This document shows positions 1 to 7,112 of a DNA stretch of 31,171 nt, piece after piece (the first letter of the stretch is position 1; each line of letters starts with the position of its first letter). Source of the stretch: a virus. The stretch covers positions 1-31,171 of the IMG/VR virus record IMGVR_UViG_3300007755_000009. One strand, 5' to 3'. A model generated the notes under the pieces. The model saw only the letters and a program-made list of their open reading frames with translations, was not told the DNA's origin and did not search any database. The position numbers were made by a program, and so were the translations under genes.

Positions 1-171
1 GGTGCACAAGGTGATCAAGGTGATCAAGGTATACAAGGTGAACAAGGTGATCAAGGTATACAAGGTGATCAAGGTATACAAGGTGAACAAGGTGCTCAAG
101 GTTTAAAAGGTGATCAAGGTGATCAAGGTATACAGGGTATACAAGGTGTAAAAGGAGATACAGGTAACCAA
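1..171 (+). repeat. Tandem 9-bp repeats coding Gly-X-Gln triplets
   Basis: The unit is GGTGATCAA / GGTATACAA / GGTGAACAA repeated with small variations. Longer blocks such as GGTGATCAAGGTATACAAGG recur almost exactly. Near-identity at the DNA level means copy number could change by slippage or recombination. The repeats are in frame and end at GGTAACCAA. Confidence 0.85.
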
Positions 172-240
172 CATCTAAGTAATGTATCTTCTATTGAAAA
201 AGATACAGATGGATACTTAGTTATTACTTTAAAATCATAG
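1..240 (+). CDS. Collagen-like tail fibre protein, C-terminal end (5' truncated)
   Basis: The frame is open from base 1 and stops with TAG at 238-240, so only the last 79 residues are here. About 19 consecutive Gly-X-Y triplets (mostly GDQ, GIQ, GEQ) run to about residue 57. A short non-repetitive tail follows and ends in YLVITLKS. Collagen-like Gly-X-Y stretches form triple helices and are common in phage fibres and other adhesive virion proteins. The X position is often Asp, Glu or Ile and the Y position is nearly always Gln. A structured non-coding region and a terminator follow directly, so this is the last gene of its transcription unit. Being a virion fibre is inferred from the family and the phage context; the N-terminal part that would fix its attachment is outside the window. 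Confidence 0.75.
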   Translation, partial: GAQGDQGDQGIQGEQGDQGIQGDQGIQGEQGAQGLKGDQGDQGIQGIQGVKGDTGNQHLSNVSSIEKDTDGYLVITLKS

Positions 241-243
241 ATT

Positions 244-421
244 TTGGACTATTGTGACTGCATCATTACTTTACGCATAAAGTGCTTTCTAAGTCCAAGG
301 CTGCCCATAATGGGGCTAAGTGTAAAAGGGTAGGGCAGGTTAGGTCAATTTGTTTTCGGTGGAAAACTCTTTAGACACCCTGCCCGCGCTCTCTTTGGGA
401 CATTAATTCGTCCCTTTTTTG
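244..421 (+). ncRNA. Candidate structured RNA (multi-hairpin 3' UTR or small RNA)
   Basis: This intergenic stretch contains a series of perfect inverted repeats. A 7-bp stem TTGGACT (244-250) / AGTCCAA (292-298) encloses a 6-bp hairpin ACTTTA-CGCA-TAAAGT (268-283). A short GCCC/GGGC hairpin follows at 303-316. A 7-bp stem GGGCAGG (333-339) / CCTGCCC (379-385) encloses GTTTTC-GGTG-GAAAAC (352-367). A terminator hairpin closes the region at 397-420. The nested arrangement is more than a terminator needs. It could be a stable 3' end of the fibre mRNA, a processed small RNA, or a regulatory structure. I recognise no known RNA family and see no separate promoter. Confidence 0.4.
397..421 (+). terminator. 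Intrinsic terminator
   Basis: GGGAC (397-401) and GTCCC (410-414) form a 5-bp GC-rich stem with an 8-base loop, followed directly by TTTTTT (415-420). It closes the fibre-gene transcript. A copy of the TGACATATCT motif lies 13 bases further on. Confidence 0.75.
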
Positions 422-433
422 TATATGCCAGTA

Positions 434-443
434 TGACATATCT
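434..443 (+). promoter_or_regulatory. TGACATATCT motif (candidate phage promoter element)
   Basis: Exact copy of the recurring TGACATA(A/T)CT motif, 13 bases after an intrinsic terminator and 82 bases before the start at 526. A partial second copy, TGACATACT, follows at 453-461. This is where a promoter for the next transcription unit is needed. A CATACT hexamer 17 bases after ATGACA could act as a -10 box here, but most other copies lack one. Confidence 0.5.
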
Positions 444-525
444 TAGTCGAAATGACATACTATAGTTAATTCCATAGAGAAAATAACCTAGAGTTTAATT
501 ACGATGATATATCAAGGAAAAGAAA

Positions 526-1233
526 ATGGACCCATTTATACTTTTATTAAAACAATTAGCCACATTAGTTTCTAATAATTCAGATACATTAACAACATTA
601 GTTGTAGCTTTTTTAGGATATTTAGCTTATAAAAAAACTAATTTACAAACACTAGAACATAGAACTTCTTTAGCTGATAGAGTAGAGAAGATTGAAAAAG
701 AAATACAAACACCTACCTTAAGCTATACTGACTTAAAGAAAGAAGTAGCTGAAAGATCTTCTGTCAGAGAAGTACTAAAAAAATTATTGAGCAATGCCGG
801 GGCTAACAGAGCCTATCTCTTTAAATTCCATAACGGTACCAAATATTACACTAACAAACATCAAACTCGTTGTACTTGTGAGGTCGAAGTAGTGAGCGGA
901 GGCACAACTCCTATTATGGCACTATATCAAAATGTACCAGTACACGGGCATCCTTTTATATTAGATAAGTTATTAGAGGGTGAAGCCGCTGTTACAAAAG
1001 TAAAGGATATACCTCAAGAATTTACTATTGAAAAAAATATGTATCAAAAAAGTGATACCAAGGCTATTGCAACTATTCCTATCCCTGATCCGGATAGCGG
1101 TTTATTAATTGGTTTTATTGGAGTATCTTGGACTACTAAACGAACTAAAAAGGGAGAGACTTTATTTCCATTTATGGAAAATGCAGCTACTGATATTCAG
1201 TCTATTATAAATTTACCTGAAGATGATAGCTAG
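526..1233 (+). CDS. Membrane-anchored GAF-like domain protein
   Basis: 235 residues. A hydrophobic segment at about residues 20-36 is a likely membrane anchor and is followed by Lys. A short charged helical or coiled-coil stretch follows (about 40-80). A globular domain (about 80-230) resembles GAF-type sensory domains: the helix VREVLKKLL, then RAYLFKFHNG with an FHNG motif at 101-104, and late beta strands around IATIPIPD and GLLIGFIGVSW. GAF domains bind small molecules or mediate dimer contacts; no ligand can be assigned. The AAGGAAAAG site upstream supports this ATG. The stop overlaps the next start by 11 bases, so the two products are probably co-translated and may work together at the membrane. 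The GAF call is a fold-level impression, not a close match. Confidence 0.6.
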   Translation: MDPFILLLKQLATLVSNNSDTLTTLVVAFLGYLAYKKTNLQTLEHRTSLADRVEKIEKEIQTPTLSYTDLKKEVAERSSVREVLKKLLSNAGANRAYLFKFHNGTKYYTNKHQTRCTCEVEVVSGGTTPIMALYQNVPVHGHPFILDKLLEGEAAVTKVKDIPQEFTIEKNMYQKSDTKAIATIPIPDPDSGLLIGFIGVSWTTKRTKKGETLFPFMENAATDIQSIINLPEDDS

Positions 1234-2053
1234 TAATTCAAAAGCTTTCCTGCTTTTATTAGCAGGAACAGCTCTCTTTGTGGCCGGTAATGCTGCCTTT
1301 TTTAGCATCACTGGCCTTTCTCATTTTTTTGCAGGAGCATTTTGGTCTGTTATAATTATGGCTTCTTCTTTAGAACTAGGAAAATTAGTAGCAGCTAGTT
1401 TTTTATATCGTTTTTGGGATAAAATAAATACAGTATTAAAAGCTTATTTATTAATTGGAATTATAACTTTAGTAGGAATAACTTCTACAGGTATATTTGG
1501 TTTTTTATCTAAAGCTTATCAAGGATCTACATTAGAGCTAGAGCAAAGTAATTTAGAAACTAAATTTTTAGAAGAAAGGCTTGCACAGTTAAAGGAAGAT
1601 AAGGTATATTTACAACAAGAATTAGAGGAACAAATAAGTACTTTGCCTCCTAATTATATTACGGCAAAGCGTAAATTAAGAGAACAATACTCTCCTCAAG
1701 TGCAAGCTTTATCTGAAGATATTATAAAGGTTACTTCTAATTTGGGAGAGTTAAAACAAAAATTACTTACTACCGGAGTTGATGTGGGACCTCTTCTATA
1801 TGTGGCTAACGCCTTTGATACAACTATGGATAATGTAGCAAAATGGTTAATTTTTATTTTAATCTTTGTATTCGATCCACTTGCTTTAGCTCTTGTAATT
1901 GCGGTTAATATAGTATTAGAAGAACACCATCATACTAAGGTTTTATCTATAAATTTAGAGGATACTCCACCTAAAAAGAAGCAAAGAGGAAAAGAAATTG
2001 AATTTCAAAAAGAGGCAAAAAGTAAACCTAAATCAGGATTCCAGCCTTACTAA
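1223..2053 (+). CDS. Four-helix membrane protein with long coiled coil
   Basis: 276 residues. Hydrophobic segments lie at about 8-28, 36-58 and 72-96, and a fourth at about 206-232. Between helices three and four is a long Glu/Gln/Leu-rich coiled coil (about 103-185). The C-terminal tail is basic (PPKKKQRGK). This topology puts the coiled coil on one side of the membrane, so it may act as a sensor, spacer or oligomerisation rod. The ATG lies inside the end of the upstream GAF-like gene (11-base overlap). I do not recognise a family with a known role. A holin, superinfection-exclusion or host-takeover membrane protein would all fit, and none can be preferred from sequence. Confidence 0.65.
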   Translation: MIASNSKAFLLLLAGTALFVAGNAAFFSITGLSHFFAGAFWSVIIMASSLELGKLVAASFLYRFWDKINTVLKAYLLIGIITLVGITSTGIFGFLSKAYQGSTLELEQSNLETKFLEERLAQLKEDKVYLQQELEEQISTLPPNYITAKRKLREQYSPQVQALSEDIIKVTSNLGELKQKLLTTGVDVGPLLYVANAFDTTMDNVAKWLIFILIFVFDPLALALVIAVNIVLEEHHHTKVLSINLEDTPPKKKQRGKEIEFQKEAKSKPKSGFQPY

Positions 2054-2056
2054 CTA

Positions 2057-2066
2057 TGACATATCT
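2057..2066 (+). promoter_or_regulatory. TGACATATCT motif
   Basis: Exact motif copy in the 33-base gap before the tail-fibre-like gene at 2087, just ahead of its AAAGAGG ribosome site. There is no room for a separate -10 box before the ribosome site, so if this is a promoter it must act as a single-element type. Confidence 0.45.
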
Positions 2067-2086
2067 ATCTAAAGAGGTAAATTAAA

Positions 2087-3010
2087 ATGCCAGCATATGG
2101 ACCATTAAATATAACAACTAGAGAAGAAAAAGGGTTTCCTTTATCAATTGCTGAACTTGATAGTAATTTCAAGCAGATAGCTAATTATGTAGCCAATGAG
2201 TTCACAGGAGAATTCATTGATGACAGATTAGTAGACCTTTTAGTAGATTCTAATACATCAGGAATTGATATAGATTACGATGATGATCAAGATCAATTAA
2301 CTTTATCTGTTGATTTATCAGAGTTACTAGTTGAACAGTTAGTTCCATTATTCGAGGGCGGTACTGGTATTTCTGCAGAAGAAGATGCAGTAAATAATCA
2401 AGTTCTTTTAAATATAGATTTTACAGAATTTGATACAGATGATATCACTGAAGGAACCTCTAATATATTCTATACGGACGATAGAGTTGCCTCAAAATTA
2501 CTAACTGATTATACTACAAGTGATGAGAAAGCTACTGCTGGAGTGGATGATGATAAGCTATTAATTTATGACAATATATCTGGTACTCTGCAAAAGATTT
2601 CTCCAAAATATGTTGGTATACAGGAAATAGCGGGCATGCAGGATCTCGGAGATATAGATTATACAGCATCAACCTTACTAGTAGCAGATGGAGATTCTTT
2701 TGAACAAATGGCTCTTGGAGGAGATGCTTCTTTAACCCTACTAGGGGATACTGCCTCTCTACAGTTAAATGCAATACGAAGCGCCGAAAATAATGAACCA
2801 GTTTTAGCCTGGGATGAAAATGATGGCGCCCAATGGAAAATGAAATCAAAAGTGGATACTAATGATACTTATCAGGATTTACCTATTGTGGGTTTCTATA
2901 CAATTAGTGGCGCTGGAGCTTTACCAAGTGACGTAACTGATCTGGGCAGCGGAGTGGGATCACTTTGTCATAATACAGATGATGGCGTACTGTGGGTAAG
3001 ATTAACTTAA
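2087..3010 (+). CDS. Tail-fibre-like virion protein
   Basis: 307 residues, acidic and rich in Asp, Thr and Ser. The N-terminal LSIAELDSNFKQIANYV resembles the start of many phage fibre proteins (an E-x-D-x-N-F pattern). Near residues 125-140 is ITEGTSNIFYTDDRV, a close variant of the ItEGs-tNlYyTdaRV repeat common in fibre and baseplate proteins. The C-terminus is Gly-rich and ends in DDGVLWVRLT, as in receptor-binding or fibre ends. AAAGAGG precedes the ATG at good spacing. It follows a TGACATATCT motif, so it may start a transcript. The fibre assignment is by motif; the receptor is unknown. Confidence 0.65.
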   Translation: MPAYGPLNITTREEKGFPLSIAELDSNFKQIANYVANEFTGEFIDDRLVDLLVDSNTSGIDIDYDDDQDQLTLSVDLSELLVEQLVPLFEGGTGISAEEDAVNNQVLLNIDFTEFDTDDITEGTSNIFYTDDRVASKLLTDYTTSDEKATAGVDDDKLLIYDNISGTLQKISPKYVGIQEIAGMQDLGDIDYTASTLLVADGDSFEQMALGGDASLTLLGDTASLQLNAIRSAENNEPVLAWDENDGAQWKMKSKVDTNDTYQDLPIVGFYTISGAGALPSDVTDLGSGVGSLCHNTDDGVLWVRLT

Positions 3011-3026
3011 TATAGGAACTAAGTAT

Positions 3027-3221
3027 ATGGCAATATTACCAAAATATACAACCGATTCTAAACGTAAAAAACCAGAAATATCCTTTAATAAAGAAGATTT
3101 TGAATTTCTTCTTAAAACCTTACAATCGGCAAATATTCGATTAAAAGATTTGGAACAAGCTGTTATTACTATCGGTAAACTACAGGAAACGTACAAATCA
3201 ATAATCGAAGCACAGAAATAG
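3027..3221 (+). CDS. Small helical hypothetical protein
   Basis: 64 residues, Lys/Glu-rich, with a predicted helical C-terminal two thirds (FEFLLKTLQSANIRLKDLEQ). No recognised domain. It starts 16 bases after the fibre-like gene with only a weak purine stretch (AGGAACTAAG) upstream. The -1 frame is open across its last 14 codons and continues without a stop into the next gene, so it may be the N-terminal part of a larger product made by frameshifting (see findings). Confidence 0.5.
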   Translation: MAILPKYTTDSKRKKPEISFNKEDFEFLLKTLQSANIRLKDLEQAVITIGKLQETYKSIIEAQK

Positions 3222-3316
3222 CAGATTATCTGCAAACCTTCCCTCTAAATGATGTCAGAGAAAGTCTTCGAGGAGATTTTCTACATTATTCAGCATATCT
3301 GGGGTTTAGTGAATTA

Positions 3317-4048
3317 ATGGAAACCAATCCCACTCCTACTCCTGGAGCAGAGGATTATAAAGCAAATACGATCCTAAAAACCATGATGCAGGACCATTTT
3401 CGTTTACAATATGAACGTGAAGAATTAATGGGTTTTGCTGCATATCAAATGGGTATTCCCGCAGAAGCAGTTTATATAGAATATGAAGGATTACCGAATA
3501 AATCTAATTTATTCTTAGTTAATCCCGATATTAAACCTGTAAAAGGAAAAGAAAAAAGTTTTATGTTAAAACTTATTAAATGTCCTAATTCTCCGGTAGC
3601 TTATAATATAGGAATCTTTAACAGAGAATTTAAAGTCACATCTTCTAATGCACCTGAGATCAGTATGATTCCTTTAGATAATGTGCAGGAATTTGACCCG
3701 ACTTTTGACTTTTCTGCAAATTTACAAAGAATTATATGGGCCAGTCGTGGTATTATTCCAGGTAATCCAGATTCAGTTCCTATGAACTACATAAATATAA
3801 GTAATGTAATAGAATCAAATAAAAAAATAAGTAGACAATTTAAATGCTATATTCAAGCAACAGAGATAGAAAAAATAGCAGAAACATTTGAAAGAGTAGG
3901 AGATATTACTCTTCACAAGAATGGAGCTCAAAATCTTATAGTAAATCTTTTAGATTTACTTAGTGTTAATTTTGAAAAGGATTGGATTAAATTACCTCCA
4001 GTAAATTTATTTAGAGAAAATGCAACAAAAGGCTTGCATGTTAACTAG
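3317..4048 (+). CDS. Hypothetical protein, possible virion/baseplate component; start uncertain
   Basis: 243 residues from the ATG at 3317. No domain recognised. It has mixed alpha/beta composition, with a PVAYNIGIFNREF stretch and a C-terminal helical part. The ATG is poorly supported: the nearest G-rich site (GGGG, 3301-3304) is 12 bases away. The same frame is open upstream back to 3179 and reads as ordinary protein (STEIADYLQTFPLNDV, then RESLRGDFLHYSAYLGFSEL), but it contains no ATG, GTG or TTG. The true product may therefore be longer by about 30-45 residues, through a rare start codon or a -1 frameshift from the preceding 64-residue gene. Confidence 0.55.
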   Translation: METNPTPTPGAEDYKANTILKTMMQDHFRLQYEREELMGFAAYQMGIPAEAVYIEYEGLPNKSNLFLVNPDIKPVKGKEKSFMLKLIKCPNSPVAYNIGIFNREFKVTSSNAPEISMIPLDNVQEFDPTFDFSANLQRIIWASRGIIPGNPDSVPMNYINISNVIESNKKISRQFKCYIQATEIEKIAETFERVGDITLHKNGAQNLIVNLLDLLSVNFEKDWIKLPPVNLFRENATKGLHVN

Positions 4049-4089
4049 AAATAGTTGTAATTTTTCGTACCTAAAATAAGGAGAAACTA

Positions 4090-4356
4090 ATGAGTTATAA
4101 AGTAAAACCTAAAAAAGATCGGCTTATAATTGTGGCCGAAAAACAAAAAGACGTTACAGATGGCGGTATTATTATACCTGAAAAATCTAAAGGACGTCCA
4201 CACAAAGCAGTAGTTACTGAGATAGGTCCTGATGTTAAGGATATAGTCGTTGGAGAAAAAATAGTATTTTCTAAATACGCTGGTACAGTTGTTAATTTAG
4301 ATGATGAAACATTTCTCATAATAAGAGAAGAGGATGTAATAGCCTCCTACGAATAA
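4090..4356 (+). CDS. groES-like: GroES-like co-chaperonin (Cpn10)
   Basis: 88 residues, close to the usual 95-100 of GroES. The N-terminal KVKPKKDRLIIVAEK matches the Cpn10 signature (P-x-x-DR-hydrophobic). VTDGGIIIPEKSKGRP (about 22-37) is the mobile loop with the GGI-hydrophobic element that docks on GroEL. KAVVTEIGP, VGEKIVFSKYAGTVV and ETFLIIREEDVIASYE are the conserved strands and the C-terminal Asp-x-x-Ala-type ending. It would cap host GroEL and widen or retune its chamber for phage proteins. Precedents are T4 gp31 and related phage co-chaperonins, needed for capsid protein folding. AAGGAG lies upstream at good spacing. No phage GroEL is seen here, so a host GroEL partner is assumed. 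Confidence 0.9.
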   Translation: MSYKVKPKKDRLIIVAEKQKDVTDGGIIIPEKSKGRPHKAVVTEIGPDVKDIVVGEKIVFSKYAGTVVNLDDETFLIIREEDVIASYE

Positions 4357-4358
4357 GC

Positions 4359-4685
4359 ATGCCAGTACGTAAATGGACAGAAGATAAAATAGTAGATGCT
4401 ATTCAGGAACTAGGACAAAGTAAATGCTATTCTACATACGTAAAGCAAACTAATGGCGCTTTATGGAAAGCGGCTCAACGTCACTTTGGTTCATGGGGAG
4501 CTGCTGTGGAAGCAGCTGGGTTTGATTATGAAACTGTAATTCGTTGGGGGCCTAGAGAAGCTCCCAACAAAGGAACTGGTGGAACTTGTACTTATCCGGG
4601 TTGTATTAAGAAACATCATGCAAATGGCCTATGTCAAGGACACGATAATATGTATAGGCATAAATTAAAACATAGTAAGACATAA
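4359..4685 (+). CDS. Small DNA-binding protein: homing-endonuclease-associated repeat plus zinc motif
   Basis: 108 residues. Residues 5-57 (KWTEDKIVDAIQEL, then ALWKAAQRHFGSWGAAVEAAGF) fit the homing endonuclease-associated (HNH) repeat, a helical DNA-binding element with the W...FGSW...A...AG pattern. The C-terminal part has Cys77, Cys82, Cys92 and His95 in a C-x4-C-x9-C-x2-H arrangement with a GLC-x-x-H core, likely a zinc site. No nuclease catalytic HNH or GIY-YIG block is visible, so it is either a stripped homing endonuclease or a phage regulator. It starts 3 bases after the GroES stop and is likely co-transcribed with it. Confidence 0.65.
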   Translation: MPVRKWTEDKIVDAIQELGQSKCYSTYVKQTNGALWKAAQRHFGSWGAAVEAAGFDYETVIRWGPREAPNKGTGGTCTYPGCIKKHHANGLCQGHDNMYRHKLKHSKT

Positions 4686-4687
4686 CT
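4678..4687 (+). promoter_or_regulatory. AGACATAACT, one-mismatch copy of the motif
   Basis: Nine of ten bases match TGACATAACT. It overlaps the stop of the zinc protein and lies 5 bases before the ATG at 4693. That is too close for a leader carrying a ribosome site, so it may be chance or a different kind of site. Confidence 0.25.
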
Positions 4688-4692
4688 AGAAT

Positions 4693-5832
4693 ATGAGTTA
4701 CATAAGAAGAGATAAACGTAAATATATTAGAAAGCCCATCTCTGGTGATAGAGTTATAGAACCTGCTGCTAAAAAAGCAGAACAGGAAGATATAACTGAC
4801 ATTACCTTAGTAGAAAGTCTTTATGATGATGAAGTCCGTTTAGCTCTTCTGGAGACCGCTGAGAAAGATCTAAAAGAATTGGAAGATTTGGTAGATAAAG
4901 CAATGAATGATCTAACTATCTTAATGGATCCGGGTCAAACAGCAATGGTTCAAGCAATATCTGTATTAAAAGCTGAGCCTTCCCTTTTGTTGGATGGTAA
5001 AACTATTGAAATGGCTTTAGATTTAGCTATGGATGGCTTTACACATGGGGTGGGTTTTGATCCTGTTGCAGCTGCTTTAGGATTACACGGAGCTACTGAT
5101 GGTGTTCCGAATGCCCCTATTCCTACTGTATTTCAAGATTGCCAAGCTATGCAGAATTTAGAAGGCATCAGCAGTCCTAGTGATCCTAATTATGAGACTT
5201 CTAAAATAGATGATATTTCTAGGGAAGTACATCAAACTAATTCTTTAGATATTCTTGGAAAACTTTACAGAATTTTTAAATATTTTCCAGGTTTGGACAT
5301 TGTTAAGTTTCTTAAAAAAATTAGAAATAGATGGGTTAGGCGACCAGTTAATAAAGCAATTCGTTGGGTAAATTGTAATATGGTAAACCCTGCGTGGTTT
5401 CTTTTATCTGGAGAAGCTAAAACCTGTTCTGAGGAAGATGAGGCAGAAGATCCTTTAGATGTAGATGAGGATACTTGGATGGATGCGGATGATATGGAAG
5501 CAACAGGCATGGACTGCCTGGAAGCAGCAGCCACTGTAATGACATATTGCGAAACCAGTCTCAGAGGTAATCAAGAAGTTAGAACCATGTTTAATGCCCG
5601 GGAACAACGAGCAGAACATGAGGCTATCAAATTTGGTACAATATGTAATAGTATTAAAAATAAGGATCATTTCGAAAATAGAATTGATAATTTATATCAA
5701 TCTACAAAGAATATACCTAGGTATAAAAAACGATTTTATGACCATCGAGATGCTTTTATGGGGCAGAATGAGAAACAAAGATTTAAACTTAAATCAAAAG
5801 CTGCCTATGAGGCACAGCAACAAGGAAATTAA
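4693..5832 (+). CDS. Hypothetical protein, probable virion component
   Basis: 379 residues, unrecognised. The N-terminus is basic (IRRDKRKYIRKP), followed by an acidic helical part (about 35-80). A Gly-containing middle (MDGFTHGVGFDPVAAALGLHGATDG) and a basic amphipathic helix region near 195-225 (FLKKIRNRWVRRPVNKAI) come next. A strongly acidic segment (about 245-270) precedes a charged C-terminal helical part. Five or six Cys residues are scattered in the second half. The mix of acidic and basic helices and the location in a late block suggest a structural or inner-virion protein, but this is only inference. No strong ribosome site precedes the ATG. Confidence 0.5.
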   Translation: MSYIRRDKRKYIRKPISGDRVIEPAAKKAEQEDITDITLVESLYDDEVRLALLETAEKDLKELEDLVDKAMNDLTILMDPGQTAMVQAISVLKAEPSLLLDGKTIEMALDLAMDGFTHGVGFDPVAAALGLHGATDGVPNAPIPTVFQDCQAMQNLEGISSPSDPNYETSKIDDISREVHQTNSLDILGKLYRIFKYFPGLDIVKFLKKIRNRWVRRPVNKAIRWVNCNMVNPAWFLLSGEAKTCSEEDEAEDPLDVDEDTWMDADDMEATGMDCLEAAATVMTYCETSLRGNQEVRTMFNAREQRAEHEAIKFGTICNSIKNKDHFENRIDNLYQSTKNIPRYKKRFYDHRDAFMGQNEKQRFKLKSKAAYEAQQQGN

Positions 5833-5834
5833 TT

Positions 5835-6089
5835 ATGTCATATACCGATATTTATCGACGTGAAATTTATTTGGGCGATTACCGGGTAGAATGGGCAGAT
5901 CAAAAAATTATTGTGGTTTGTTCCTGCTTAAAGGCCCCAGAATTAGACATTTTCTCAGATAGTTATACTTTATGTCCGCATTGTGGAAGAAGATACTCTA
6001 TTTCAGAAATAGTAAAAGTAGAATTACCCGATGATGTAATACAAGAAGCACGCGATCAAGGAGACGTGCTTGACATAATGGAGGACTAA
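5835..6089 (+). CDS. Small zinc-ribbon protein
   Basis: 84 residues. Cys29, Cys31, Cys47 and Cys50 (VVCSCLKAP, then TLCPHCGRRY) form a C-x-C...C-x2-C zinc-ribbon-like site. The C-terminus is acidic (QGDVLDIMED). It starts 2 bases after the previous stop. Small zinc ribbons of this kind bind nucleic acid or serve as protein-assembly modules; the role here is unknown. Confidence 0.6.
   Translation: MSYTDIYRREIYLGDYRVEWADQKIIVVCSCLKAPELDIFSDSYTLCPHCGRRYSISEIVKVELPDDVIQEARDQGDVLDIMED
6071..6080 (+). promoter_or_regulatory. TGACATAATG, partial copy of the motif
   Basis: Eight of ten bases match TGACATAACT (the TGACATAA core). It lies in the end of the zinc-ribbon gene, 10 bases before the ATG at 6091 and overlapping its GGAGG site. 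Low weight alone. Confidence 0.2.
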
Positions 6090-6090
6090 T

Positions 6091-6489
6091 ATGGGATTTT
6101 TATCTAAAAGAATTAGGGAACTAATAAAGAAAAAGAAACGACAGAAGCAGGCAGTTATAAAGAAAACAACTTTTAAAGATGTTTCTTTTATGTCAGCAAA
6201 TTCAACTGCAATAGAACTTACTGAATTTGTAAATACAAGAATTAATACTTTAACAGCGCAAGCTGGTTCAGATGAGGTAACCGTTGAAGATTTTAGTATT
6301 CAATATATTGATCGAACTGTAAAGGAAGATTATAAGAGTACAGTAGTTTATGAATCAATTAGAGTAGATAATAATGATTGGATGACTGAAAAAACAATAG
6401 AAGAAAGCGAATTAAACTCTAATAAAAACAGAGATGCATTAACATTTTATATGATAATTATAGAATATATAACAGTAAAGAGGTCTTAG
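6091..6489 (+). CDS. Hypothetical protein with basic N-terminus
   Basis: 132 residues, unrecognised. The first 30 residues are very basic (RIRELIKKKKRQKQAVIKK). The rest is an alpha/beta domain with Thr/Glu-rich strands and a hydrophobic C-terminal strand (ALTFYMIIIEYITVKRS). GGAGG precedes the ATG at good spacing. It overlaps the GTG start of the ClpP-like gene by one base (TAGTG), so their translation is probably coupled. Confidence 0.5.
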   Translation: MGFLSKRIRELIKKKKRQKQAVIKKTTFKDVSFMSANSTAIELTEFVNTRINTLTAQAGSDEVTVEDFSIQYIDRTVKEDYKSTVVYESIRVDNNDWMTEKTIEESELNSNKNRDALTFYMIIIEYITVKRS

Positions 6490-7112
6490 TGAATAGAATA
6501 ATTTTTATAACAGAAAATATTGTTTCTACTTCTGGGGAAGATACAAGAGAAAACTCCCTTATTGGAAGAGTAGCGGCACAAATAATAGAATTAAATAGCA
6601 TGTCAACAGAAGATCCTATCTATGTTGTTATAGACACAGATGGGGGAAACTTAAAAACAGCCTTATCTTTGTTTGATATATTAAGATCCTCCATTGCTCC
6701 CGTACATACTTTGGGGTTGTCCGAGGTATCTTCGGCAGGTGTCCTTATTTTCCTTGCAGGGGATAAGCGTATAGCTTTTCCTCGCACACAATTTATGACA
6801 CATCCCAGTACTTTAAATGTAACTGGATCTTCGTTAGATTTTAAAACAACTAGTGAAACTCTAAGCAGTCAAGGCGAAATTGTAAAGGATTTATTCAAAG
6901 ATCGAGCTAATATAAGCAAAAAGAAATTTGAAAAACTTCATTCGAAGGTAAACTTTATGTGGGCTGATAGAGCTAAAAAAGAAGGTATTGTTACACAAAT
7001 TGAACATAAGCTGCCCATAGAACTGATACAACATAAAACAGATAAAAACTTTGCAGAAGCAGCAATGCATTTACAAGGTTTAGCTGAAATTATAGGAATG
7101 ATGCAACAATGA
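6489..7112 (+). CDS. ClpP-like serine protease (S14 fold)
   Basis: 207 residues, the usual ClpP length. DPIYVVIDTDGGNLKTALSL (about 42-61) matches the ClpP S/D-GG oxyanion region. GLSEVSSAGVLIFLAG holds the nucleophile Ser82. FPRTQFMTHPST holds His105. WADRAKKEGIVTQI (158-171) corresponds to the E-A-x-x-x-G-hydrophobic-hydrophobic ending. The third catalytic residue, Asp in family members just before this segment, aligns with Val154/Asn155, so the triad looks incomplete or rearranged. Start is GTG at 6489 with AAAGAGG upstream. It could process virion proteins, redirect host Clp complexes, or be inactive. A separate prohead protease lies at 17891, so this is probably not the capsid maturation enzyme. 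Confidence 0.8.
   Translation: MNRIIFITENIVSTSGEDTRENSLIGRVAAQIIELNSMSTEDPIYVVIDTDGGNLKTALSLFDILRSSIAPVHTLGLSEVSSAGVLIFLAGDKRIAFPRTQFMTHPSTLNVTGSSLDFKTTSETLSSQGEIVKDLFKDRANISKKKFEKLHSKVNFMWADRAKKEGIVTQIEHKLPIELIQHKTDKNFAEAAMHLQGLAEIIGMMQQ

Noticed and set aside
1-171. Repeats that could suggest a CRISPR array
   Set aside because: Units are 9-bp coding triplets in a single open frame with no spacers; it is a collagen-like protein repeat.
244-298. tRNA-like 7-bp acceptor-type stem
   Set aside because: The enclosed region is only 41 bases, holds one hairpin with a 4-base loop, and lacks a T-loop (TTCGA) or usable anticodon loop. It is not a tRNA.
434-461. Ordinary sigma-70 promoter as the full explanation of the TGACATA motif
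   Set aside because: This copy has a CATACT at suitable spacing, but most other exact copies (2057, 15581, 17440, 23758, 26490, 29542) lack any -10-like hexamer 16-18 bases on.
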